DNA of 64,000 nt from JANLVJ01 sp031363945 (GTDB lineage: Bacteria; Bacteroidota; Bacteroidia; Sphingobacteriales; Sphingobacteriaceae). A program made the translations under genes and the position numbers. The stretch covers positions 94,931 to 158,930 of the forward strand of contig JANLVJ010000064.1 in NCBI GenBank assembly GCA_031363945.1. Direction: 5' to 3'. Shown here piece by piece: positions 16,324 to 23,238 of this stretch. Every line of letters starts with the position of its first letter. Positions within the stretch are counted from its first letter, which is position 1. The notes beneath the pieces are model-generated. The model was not told the DNA's origin. It searched no databases and saw only the letters and a list, made by a program, of their open reading frames with translations.

Positions 16324-17190
16324 CTACTTATTAGAATGACGTGATGCGAATGTTTGAACAATGCTATAACCTGCTTCATCAATTGCGTACGTGATTTTGT
16401 CAATACGGGTAGTGAAGATATTATATAAGATAGTGGCAAGTGCTGCATTAGCAATACCAAGAGCTGTATTTACAAGGGCCTCAGAGATACCAGTTGATAA
16501 GCCCGCTGCATCTACTGCGCCACCTGCTGCTCCCAGTGAAGAGAAAGCACGAATCATACCAAGTACAGTTCCCAACAAAGCGATCAGCGTAGATACTGAA
16601 GTAAGAGTTGCTATAATTACAAGATTTTTTTCAAGCATTGGCATTTCAAGGTTGGTAGACTCTTCTACTTCTTTTTGAATGGTCAGTTGCTTCTGTTCAA
16701 GATCCATACTGCTTTCAGTTTCCATTTCTTTGTATTTGAAAAGAGATGATTTAACGATATTTGCAATAGATCCTTGATGTTCATCACATTCTTTGATTGC
16801 AGCATCGATATTTCCAAGATTCAGGAAACTTCTGATTTTGCGAACAAATTCTGAAGAAGAATATTTACCCGCCGCGCGGCCAATTGTAATAAAACGTTCA
16901 ATAGAGAAAGCAATATTAATAAGTACAAGACCAACAAGTACCGGTACAATTGCACCACCTGTATACATAATACCCATCCAGTGAGAAAGGCCGTCTTTCA
17001 CTGGTGCTCCATGCTCACTATTATCGCCGTTTTGAAAATTTGAAGTGCTGCCAAGAAGATATTTCCAGATAAGGTATCCTGCTACCAGGCATAAAATTAC
17101 CACTAATGAAGCCATTGCTGAATTCGCCTTAGCCTTCTCTGGTGTAGCACTTGTCTTCTTTAATGGTTGTTGTCCTGCTGCTGTTGCCAT
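16324..17190 (-). CDS. exbB: MotA/TolQ/ExbB proton channel protein
   Basis: Pentameric scaffold of the TonB motor. The 288-residue protein has a hydrophobic segment at about 25-47, a second near 73-98 (GGAIVPVLVGLVLINIAFSI), and the two long C-terminal helices of the MotA_ExbB domain. These are recognisable from IIATLTSVSTLIALLGTVLG followed by MIRAFSSLG and EALVNTALGIANAALATILY. The extra N-terminal helix is common in Bacteroidota ExbB. It is the first gene of the operon and sits 75-80 bp downstream of a perfect TAnnTTTG box. Confidence 0.94.
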   Translation of the reverse strand: MATAAGQQPLKKTSATPEKAKANSAMASLVVILCLVAGYLIWKYLLGSTSNFQNGDNSEHGAPVKDGLSHWMGIMYTGGAIVPVLVGLVLINIAFSIERFITIGRAAGKYSSSEFVRKIRSFLNLGNIDAAIKECDEHQGSIANIVKSSLFKYKEMETESSMDLEQKQLTIQKEVEESTNLEMPMLEKNLVIIATLTSVSTLIALLGTVLGMIRAFSSLGAAGGAVDAAGLSTGISEALVNTALGIANAALATILYNIFTTRIDKITYAIDEAGYSIVQTFASRHSNK

Positions 17191-17265
17191 GTTAAATTAA
17201 ATTTGTTTTGTTTTTGAGAGTTTAGTTAAACTGTTATTTCTAATACAGAATATTGCTTGTTATGA

Positions 17266-17273
17266 CAAAAATA
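17266..17273 (-). promoter_or_regulatory. Predicted -7 box of the exbB-exbD-exbD-tonB operon
   Basis: Minus-strand TATTTTTG matches the Bacteroidota TAnnTTTG consensus exactly and would start transcription about 68 nt upstream of exbB. No TTG is found 17-23 bp further up, so this is a position-plus-motif call. The rest of the 17191-17476 gap is AT-rich and shows no other feature. Confidence 0.45.
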
Positions 17274-17476
17274 GAATTTTTCAATAAATAAAGAACTTTT
17301 ATAAAATTTTTACCCTAAGCGCAACACAATGACAGCCAATAAATTATGATTCCTAACGAATTTAAAAAGTTTTTTCTTCACAATTTCTTAATACGAGAAA
17401 CGAACATCAGGAACCTAATCCCGTTTGGTTAGTTGAATTTGAAAAATTAATTTCAACTCATTGAATTTAAGACCTG

Positions 17477-17812
17477 CTATCCTCCTGCTTTTTTTGCTCT
17501 ATAGCCTTCTTTCAACAGCAGCTCCAAAATCTTATCCCTGAAATCACCCTGAATAAGAATGGATCTGTCTTTGACCCCACCTCCAACACCACACTTTGAT
17601 TTTAAAAGTTTCGCAAGAACTTCTAATTCAAGCTGATTTCCCGAATGTCCGCTGACGACCGTCACAAGTTTACCACCTCTTTGTTTTTTATCAAGCTGTA
17701 CCCGCAAATCATGGTCTTTAGGAACAGTTGCCCTTTCAGGCATTTCAGCAGGGGTTATTTCAAATGAGGGGTTTGTTGAATAAACAATGCCTCCTGCGGT
17801 TTTCCGAACCAT
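17477..17812 (-). CDS. SUI1/YciH-like translation initiation factor homolog
   Basis: Small protein of the eIF1/SUI1 family, the bacterial YciH branch, thought to influence initiation fidelity. The 111-residue protein has an extended N-terminus and a compact C-terminal SUI1 domain: LRVQLDKKQRGGKLVTVVSG, then LEVLAKLLKSKCGVGGGVKD, and IQGDFRDKILELLLKEGYRA. The KCGVGGGVK loop with its glycine run is the strongest signature. It is transcribed divergently from metK and shares with it a 380-bp control region. Biological role in Bacteroidota is not established from sequence. Confidence 0.9.
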   Translation of the reverse strand: MVRKTAGGIVYSTNPSFEITPAEMPERATVPKDHDLRVQLDKKQRGGKLVTVVSGHSGNQLELEVLAKLLKSKCGVGGGVKDRSILIQGDFRDKILELLLKEGYRAKKAGG

Positions 17813-17885
17813 ACTTAATTGCTAATTTCCTTTTCTCAAAACCCGGACATTGTCAATAAAAACAATTTGAATTTACTTTTATGCC

Positions 17886-17915
17886 GTTATACCATAGCGG
17901 CCGCTACCGTATAAC
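17886..17915. promoter_or_regulatory. 30-bp near-perfect palindrome between the SUI1-like gene and metK
   Basis: The core TAGCGGCCGCTA (17895-17906) is a perfect 12-bp palindrome, GC-rich in an AT-rich region. It is flanked by GTTATAC (17886-17892) and its exact inverse GTATAAC (17909-17915), with only the two spacer positions on each side (CA versus CC) unpaired. The dyad lies 74 bp upstream of the SUI1-like start and 277 bp upstream of metK. No T-run follows, so an operator for a dimeric regulator is more likely than a terminator. Confidence 0.5.
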
Positions 17916-18043
17916 CTTCGCCTGGTGAGAGAGACCCCCAGGGTAAATTATTGCTTTTCTTTAAAACGGTAAAACAAGTTTAAACAAAACTTTGGTAAAA
18001 GGGAAGCAAATCTGAAAACTCTTTTCGAGTTAGAACTTTTGTT

Positions 18044-18051
18044 TACATTTA
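18044..18051 (+). promoter_or_regulatory. Possible -7 box of metK
   Basis: TACATTTA differs from the TAnnTTTG consensus only in the last base. A start about 7 nt downstream would place +1 just at the 5' edge of the SAM-II-like aptamer (18057-18059), which is the main support. No clear TTG -33 element is present. Confidence 0.35.
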
Positions 18052-18056
18052 CTTGC

Positions 18057-18124
18057 TCTGTGGATCGATTTGGACTGATTGCAACCACGTTAAAAAATGC
18101 TAAACCGTGCATTCAATCAGCCCA
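18057..18124 (+). ncRNA. SAM-II-like riboswitch in the metK leader
   Basis: The leader carries the conserved core of the SAM-II (metA-type) aptamer in order: P1 5' strand UGUGG (18059-18063), GAUUU (18067-18071), UUGCAA (18079-18084), P1 3' strand CCACG (18085-18089), then GUUAAA and GCUAAA (18099-18104). P1 is four Watson-Crick pairs plus one G-U. The P1 loop segment 18071-18081 is complementary to 18114-18124 (10 of 11 pairs), which gives the H-type pseudoknot of the class. In the SAM-II sequences I remember the partner follows GCUAAA almost at once; here it is about 9 nt later. SAM is the product of MetK, so feedback control is logical. Recognised from memory, not from a model search. Confidence 0.68.
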
Positions 18125-18164
18125 GCGCTCTGCAATCTTAATATCCACATAAAAACCGTGTATT

Positions 18165-18179
18165 TGGTCAATCTGACCA
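18165..18179 (+). promoter_or_regulatory. Hairpin just upstream of the metK start codon
   Basis: TGGTCA (18165-18170) and TGACCA (18174-18179) pair perfectly around a 3-nt loop, ending 13 nt before the metK ATG. The 3' arm region CAATCTGACCA (18169-18179) differs by only two bases from the riboswitch strand CAATCAGCCCA (18114-18124). It could therefore compete for the same loop. It may be part of the expression platform; this is inference. Confidence 0.4.
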
Positions 18180-18192
18180 CTAATTATAAGCT

Positions 18193-19446
18193 ATGTCATA
18201 TTTATTCACTTCAGAATCTGTTTCCGAGGGCCATCCCGATAAAATTGCAGATCAAATTTCAGATGCATTGATCGATAACTTTCTTGCCTTTGATCCCAAT
18301 GCAAAAGTTGCTTGTGAAACACTTGTAACAACCGGACTGGTAATTTTAGCTGGTGAAGTTAAATCAACCACCTACCTCGATGTTCAGCAAATTGCGCGTG
18401 AAGTAATTCGTAAAATTGGGTATACTAAAAGTGAGTATATGTTTGAAGCGAATTCATGTGGTATCATGTCAACCATCCATGAACAGTCTGGTGATATAAA
18501 CCAGGGAGTAGATAGGGGCGGCGAAGAGCAGGGTGCAGGTGATCAGGGAATGATGTTTGGTTATGCAACCAATGAAACAGATAATTATATGCCCCTGGCT
18601 TTAGACCTGGCGCATGATCTATTGAAAAAACTGGCTGAACTCAGAAGAGAAAATAAAGAAATCACCTATTTACGACCTGATGCAAAATCACAGGTTACCA
18701 TTCAATACGGAGATGATAATAAACCTGAACGAGTTGTTGCCATCGTCATTTCAACCCAACATGATGAATTTGGTACAGATGAAATGATGCTGGAAAAAAT
18801 CAAGTCAGATGTTAAAAATATATTGGTTCCCCGGGTAAAGAAAAAGTTAAAACCAGAATTACAGAAATTATTTGCAGGAGAAATCGAATATCATGTAAAC
18901 CCTACCGGTAAATTTGTAATTGGAGGGCCCCATGGTGATACTGGCCTGACTGGTCGCAAAATTATTGTTGACACGTATGGTGGTAAAGGTGCTCATGGTG
19001 GTGGGGCCTTCTCTGGTAAAGACCCATCAAAAGTTGATAGGTCTGCAGCTTATGCGACCCGCCATATTGCCAAAAACCTTGTCGCTGCCGGTGTATGTGA
19101 TGAAGTACTGGTGCAAGTGTCCTATGCGATAGGAGTCGCAAAGCCCATGGGAATCTATATCAATACCTACGGCACTTCTAAAGTCAATATGCATGATGGT
19201 GAAATAGCAGCAATTGTAGAAAACCTCTTTGATATGCGCCCATATTTCATCGAGCAGCGTCTAAAACTAAGAAATCCAATTTATACGGAGACTGCATCAT
19301 ATGGTCATATGGGAAGAAATCCTGAGACAGTGACTAAAAGGTTTGTGTCACCAGATGGTCGTGAAGTAAACGTTGAAGTTGAGTTATTTACATGGGAAAA
19401 ACTCGATCACGTTGAGAAAGTAAAGGCTGCTTTTAAAATTGCGTAA
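18193..19446 (+). CDS. metK: S-adenosylmethionine synthetase
   Basis: Makes SAM from methionine and ATP. The 417-residue protein shows the family motifs SESVSEGHPDKIADQISDAL at the N-terminus (substrate His and Asp), EQGAGDQGMMFGYATNET (the ATP-site GAGDQG), the P-loop-like GGAFSGKDPSKVDRSAAY and the late HMGR region. Length is within the usual 380-420 range. The gene is preceded by a 380-bp leader region that contains the SAM-II-like element. A VIT1/CCC1-type transporter gene follows about 70 bp downstream with no terminator between them. Confidence 0.98.
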   Translation: MSYLFTSESVSEGHPDKIADQISDALIDNFLAFDPNAKVACETLVTTGLVILAGEVKSTTYLDVQQIAREVIRKIGYTKSEYMFEANSCGIMSTIHEQSGDINQGVDRGGEEQGAGDQGMMFGYATNETDNYMPLALDLAHDLLKKLAELRRENKEITYLRPDAKSQVTIQYGDDNKPERVVAIVISTQHDEFGTDEMMLEKIKSDVKNILVPRVKKKLKPELQKLFAGEIEYHVNPTGKFVIGGPHGDTGLTGRKIIVDTYGGKGAHGGGAFSGKDPSKVDRSAAYATRHIAKNLVAAGVCDEVLVQVSYAIGVAKPMGIYINTYGTSKVNMHDGEIAAIVENLFDMRPYFIEQRLKLRNPIYTETASYGHMGRNPETVTKRFVSPDGREVNVEVELFTWEKLDHVEKVKAAFKIA

Positions 19447-19517
19447 AAAATACCGCTAATTGCAAGCTGACATAAACAATTCTGATTATGCCGGCTTTTA
19501 TAACTATATCTTATTGC

Positions 19518-20225
19518 ATGGCCGAGAATTATCAAATACATAGGCATTCCGAAAATCATTTAAGCAGTTCGGCCTTTATTCAGGATGTTGTAATCGGAAT
19601 GGCTGATGGGCTGACTGTACCGTTTGCACTGGCAGCTGGTATCAGCGGTGCCGTTCATACCAATACCCTGGTCATTGCAGCAGGTCTTGCTGAAATTGCT
19701 GCTGGATCTATTGCAATGGGACTTGGCGGTTTTCTTGCTGGTCAAACAGAAGCTGAACATTATGAGTCTGAGCTGCGCCGCGAGTATGACGAGATCGAAC
19801 GGGTACCAGAAATTGAAATGCAGGAAATCAGAGATGTTTTCGCCGGTTATGGTTTAAGTGAGCACTCACAGAATGAAATTGCGCTCGAGTTATCAAAAAA
19901 CAAAGATAACTGGGCTAATTTCATGATGAAATATGAGCTTGGTCTTGAAAAACCTGCTGAAAATCGGGCAAGAAATAGCGCTCTCACAATTGGTATTTCT
20001 TATATTGTAGGAGGAATAGTCCCTCTTTTTCCCTATTTCCTGACAGACAGCCCCGTTACAGGCCTAAGGTATTCTGCCATCGTTACTGTTTGCTGTTTAT
20101 TTATCTTCGGATATCTTAAAGCTATACTTACCGGACAGCCTCCAATCTGGGGCGCAACCAAAATAACAGCCATAGGTGCACTAGCCGCAAGTGCAGCATT
20201 TTTGATCGCCAAAATGATTACCTGA
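19518..20225 (+). CDS. VIT1/CCC1 family membrane protein (putative Fe/Mn transporter)
   Basis: Member of the vacuolar iron transporter family. I prefer the ATG at 19518 (MAENYQIHRHSENHLSSSAF, 235 residues) because homologues begin with a short His-rich lead; an ATG at 19488 would add ten hydrophobic residues. The family signature FIQDVVIGMADGLTVPFALA covers the first helix, followed by GSIAMGLGGFLAGQTEAEHY. A cytoplasmic acidic, helical metal-binding-type region then precedes three C-terminal helices. About five transmembrane segments are predicted. Members move Fe2+ or Mn2+ out of the cytosol; the substrate here is not determined. A terminator follows at 20255. Confidence 0.87.
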   Translation: MAENYQIHRHSENHLSSSAFIQDVVIGMADGLTVPFALAAGISGAVHTNTLVIAAGLAEIAAGSIAMGLGGFLAGQTEAEHYESELRREYDEIERVPEIEMQEIRDVFAGYGLSEHSQNEIALELSKNKDNWANFMMKYELGLEKPAENRARNSALTIGISYIVGGIVPLFPYFLTDSPVTGLRYSAIVTVCCLFIFGYLKAILTGQPPIWGATKITAIGALAASAAFLIAKMIT

Positions 20226-20254
20226 TAATTCTGCACTATAAATTATGAAAACCC

Positions 20255-20281
20255 GTCTGAATCGAACCAGACTGTTTTTTT
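20255..20281 (+). terminator. Intrinsic terminator after the VIT-family gene
   Basis: Stem GTCTG (20255-20259) / CAGAC (20268-20272) with an 8-nt loop is followed by a run of seven T and further T-rich sequence. It lies 30 bp after the VIT stop, between convergent transcription units. The stem is short but the T-tract is good. Confidence 0.65.
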
Positions 20282-20388
20282 ATTTTTATGCCTTTCAATT
20301 CAAATTAAGATGCCTTGTCATTTCAAGGCCTTGTGTTGTTTGCCTGTGCTGAAATGGCGCAGCATCGTATTTGAATTGATGAGGATTT

Positions 20389-21546
20389 CTATTTCACCGG
20401 CACATGCTGATCGTGTAAAGACTTCAGATCAACATTATTAATTTCTTTCTTTACATCCGCCAGAACCAGAAAATGCTTGTACAGGATTTCAAGTTCTTCC
20501 TTATCCAGCGTAATCCCAATTTTTTCCATTCTGAATTTTAACGCATGCCTGCCACTTCTGGCCGTAAGAACAATGGTAGCTTCAGCAAAGCCTACCTCAG
20601 CTGGGTCAATAATTTCATAATTTTCACGATTTTTCAGAAAACCATCCTGGTGTATTCCTGATGAATGGGAGAATGCATTACTTCCAACAATTGCTTTATT
20701 AGCCTGAACAGGCATATTCATCATTTCAGAAACCATTTTGCTGATTGGATAAAGTCGCTTATGATTAATTCCAGTATGGAAACCAAGTTCCGGATGGGTC
20801 TTAAAAATCATAGATACCTCTTCAAGAGATGTATTCCCAGCTCGTTCTCCAATACCATTGATCGTACATTCAACCTGGCGCGCTCCATTCATAACACCTG
20901 AAAGAGAATCAGCAGTAGCCAGACCAAGGTCATTATGGCAATGCGCAGAAACTATGGCTTTATGAATATTAGGTACATTATCTATCAGGTATTTGATAAT
21001 CGAGCCATAATGTTCAGGAGTAGTATACCCATTTGTGTCAGGAATATTAACCACTGTGGCTCCTGCGTTAATAACAGCTTCAATCATTCTGGCCAAGTAA
21101 ACCTTATCGGCACGGCCAGCATCCTCAGCATAAAACTCTATATCTTCAACAAAAGACTTTGCATATTTTACTGCTCCACAGGCACGTTCGAGAATTTCAT
21201 CGCGTGTACTGTTAAATTTATGCAGAATATGAAAATCAGATGCTCCTATTCCTGTATGTATCCGCTTGCGTTTGGCAAACTTCAATGAATCTGCAGCAAC
21301 TTCAATATCATTCTTTACAGCTCGGGTGAGTGCGCAGATTATTGGTTCTGTTAAAGCCTTGGAGATTTCCAATATTGAAATAAAGTCGCCTGGACTTGAA
21401 ACAGGAAACCCGGCTTCTATTACATCAACACCTAGCACTTCCAGTTCTCTGGCAATGACAAGTTTTTCTTCAGTTGTCAAGTGGCAACCTGGTACCTGCT
21501 CTCCATCACGTAAAGTAGTATCGAAAATATAGACACGTTCACTCAT
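20389..21546 (-). CDS. leuA: 2-isopropylmalate synthase, short form without regulatory domain
   Basis: First committed step of leucine synthesis, condensing 2-ketoisovalerate with acetyl-CoA. The 385-residue protein has the HMGL/DRE-TIM barrel: metal and catalytic motif FDTTLRDGEQVPGC at the N-terminus, HCHNDLGLATADSLSGVMNG with the metal-binding histidines, and GIGERAGNTSLEEV. It ends shortly after the linker (LADVKKEINNVDLKSLHDQH). Typical LeuA enzymes of about 510-550 residues carry a C-terminal leucine-binding domain, which is absent. The position at the end of leuC-D-B makes LeuA more likely than homocitrate or citramalate synthase. Confidence 0.9.
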   Translation of the reverse strand: MSERVYIFDTTLRDGEQVPGCHLTTEEKLVIARELEVLGVDVIEAGFPVSSPGDFISILEISKALTEPIICALTRAVKNDIEVAADSLKFAKRKRIHTGIGASDFHILHKFNSTRDEILERACGAVKYAKSFVEDIEFYAEDAGRADKVYLARMIEAVINAGATVVNIPDTNGYTTPEHYGSIIKYLIDNVPNIHKAIVSAHCHNDLGLATADSLSGVMNGARQVECTINGIGERAGNTSLEEVSMIFKTHPELGFHTGINHKRLYPISKMVSEMMNMPVQANKAIVGSNAFSHSSGIHQDGFLKNRENYEIIDPAEVGFAEATIVLTARSGRHALKFRMEKIGITLDKEELEILYKHFLVLADVKKEINNVDLKSLHDQHVPVK

Positions 21547-21556
21547 AATTTAGGAT

Positions 21557-22633
21557 TTATATATGATCAATTACTTTTTGCCCAATTTCATCTGTTCTCA
21601 AAATATTATTTTGAGGGGTATGATCATCGGCTATATCATTGGTACGATATCCTTGTTTTAAAACTGATTCAATGGCATTATAAATAGCACCCGCTTCTTT
21701 CTTTAAAGAAAAGGATATGTCAAGCATTAACGCTGCTGACAGGATAGAGGCAAGAGGATTGGCAAGATTTTTTCCGGCAATATCATGGCCTGAACCATGA
21801 ATAGGTTCATACAGACCTATCTTGTCACCAAGAGATGCAGATGCTAGCATACCCATAGAACCAGCTATCTGTGAAGCTTCATCAGTCAGAATATCACCAA
21901 ATAAATTACCAGTAAGAATGACATCGAAACGAACCGGGTTTTTAATAAGCTGCATGGCAGCATTATCAACAAACATATGTTCTGTTTCTACTTCTGGATA
22001 CTGAAGTGCGACCGATTGTACGGTTTCACGCCAGAGTCTTGAGCTCTCAAGTACATTTGCCTTATCAACCGAGCACAGTTTTTTATTGCGTGTCATGGCT
22101 GCCTGAAAAGCCATATGGGCGATCCGCTCAACTTCATAGGCTGAATAAATCATCAGGTCAGAAGCCGTCAATCCATTATTTGTTCGCTCTTTTTTACCAA
22201 AATAAACATCACCAGTAAGTTCACGAAAGAAGAGAATATTGGCTCCCCTGATTATTTCTTCTTTTAGGGGTGAGGCAAAAAGTAATTCATCAAATAATTT
22301 AATCGGTCTAAGATTTGCGAATAATCCCAGCTCTTTACGAATACCCAGTAAACCCTGCTCTGGGCGTACCTTTAATGTTGGGTCCATATCATACTTGATA
22401 TGACCTATGGCCCCAAACAAAATGGCATCTGAGTTTTTGGCCTTTTCAAGGGTTTCTGCTGGTAATGGATTACCTGTTGCCTGAATGGCCACATGCCCCA
22501 TCTGAGCCTCATCAAATGAAAAATCATGGTAGTAAACATCGGCAATGCGCTCAAGAGCTGCTCTTCCCCAACGCGTCACTTCTTCACCGATTCCATCGCC
22601 TGGAATAACCAGTATTTTTTTCTGTAGGCCCAT
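21557..22633 (-). CDS. leuB: 3-isopropylmalate dehydrogenase
   Basis: Oxidatively decarboxylates 3-isopropylmalate with NAD+. The 358-residue protein has the N-terminal KILVIPGDGIGEEVTRWGRA, the substrate region around LLGIRKELGLFANLRPIK, the FRELTGDVYFGKKER loop, and the metal-binding segment LFGDILTDEASQIAGSMGML. A GLYEPIHGSGHDIAGKNLAN stretch near the NAD site follows. Its start overlaps the leuD stop by one base (TAATG). It lies 10 bp before leuA. Confidence 0.96.
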   Translation of the reverse strand: MGLQKKILVIPGDGIGEEVTRWGRAALERIADVYYHDFSFDEAQMGHVAIQATGNPLPAETLEKAKNSDAILFGAIGHIKYDMDPTLKVRPEQGLLGIRKELGLFANLRPIKLFDELLFASPLKEEIIRGANILFFRELTGDVYFGKKERTNNGLTASDLMIYSAYEVERIAHMAFQAAMTRNKKLCSVDKANVLESSRLWRETVQSVALQYPEVETEHMFVDNAAMQLIKNPVRFDVILTGNLFGDILTDEASQIAGSMGMLASASLGDKIGLYEPIHGSGHDIAGKNLANPLASILSAALMLDISFSLKKEAGAIYNAIESVLKQGYRTNDIADDHTPQNNILRTDEIGQKVIDHI

Positions 22634-23235
22634 TAAAAGTTGTGTGTAAATTTTTCTTCATAAGAAAGAATGTCCTTTTTCTGAGACAATACATATTCTA
22701 TATCGTCATAGCCGTTAAGCAGGCAAAGTTTTTTGTAAGAGTCAATTATAAATTTCTCCGTATGGTCATCACCCGTAAATCCAATTTCTTGTTTTTCAAG
22801 GTTTATATGTAAGCTGTTTTCGGGATTATCTTTAATTCTGGTAAAAATGACGTGAAGAAAAGCTTCGGAGACTGTAACTGGCAGCAAACCATTATTTAAC
22901 GAATTACTTTTAAAGATATCACCAAAGAAACTCGATACAATTACATCGAACCCATAACCAACCAGCGCCCAGGCCGCATGCTCACGAGACGAACCACAAC
23001 CAAAGTTTTTTCCGGCTACCAGTATAGAACCGTGATAGACTGGGTTATTCAAAGGGAATTCAGGTTTTAAATTTTGCTGGGCATCTCTGCGCCAGTCACA
23101 AAAAAGATTAGGACCGAAGCCCTCTCTGCTGGTGGCCTTTAAAAACCTGGCAGGGATGATTTGATCGGTATCAACGTTTTCTATATTCAGCGGAACACAG
23201 GTTGAAGTGAGTTCATTAAAAATTTTCTTTTTCAT
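22633..23235 (-). CDS. leuD: 3-isopropylmalate dehydratase small subunit
   Basis: Swivel domain of isopropylmalate isomerase, working with LeuC. The 200-residue protein shows NVDTDQIIPARFLKATSREG near the N-terminus and the substrate-binding loop GKNFGCGSSREHAAWALVGY. Its size matches bacterial LeuD. It lies 3 bp downstream of leuC, and its stop codon shares a base with the leuB start. Confidence 0.96.
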   Translation of the reverse strand: MKKKIFNELTSTCVPLNIENVDTDQIIPARFLKATSREGFGPNLFCDWRRDAQQNLKPEFPLNNPVYHGSILVAGKNFGCGSSREHAAWALVGYGFDVIVSSFFGDIFKSNSLNNGLLPVTVSEAFLHVIFTRIKDNPENSLHINLEKQEIGFTGDDHTEKFIIDSYKKLCLLNGYDDIEYVLSQKKDILSYEEKFTHNF

Positions 23236-23238
23236 ACG

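Noticed and set aside
17813..18192. SAM-I, cobalamin or TPP riboswitch in the metK leader
   Set aside because: None of the conserved cores of those classes is present; only the SAM-II-type motifs line up. The 17921-17942 CCTGG/CCAGG hairpin alone is too short to name.
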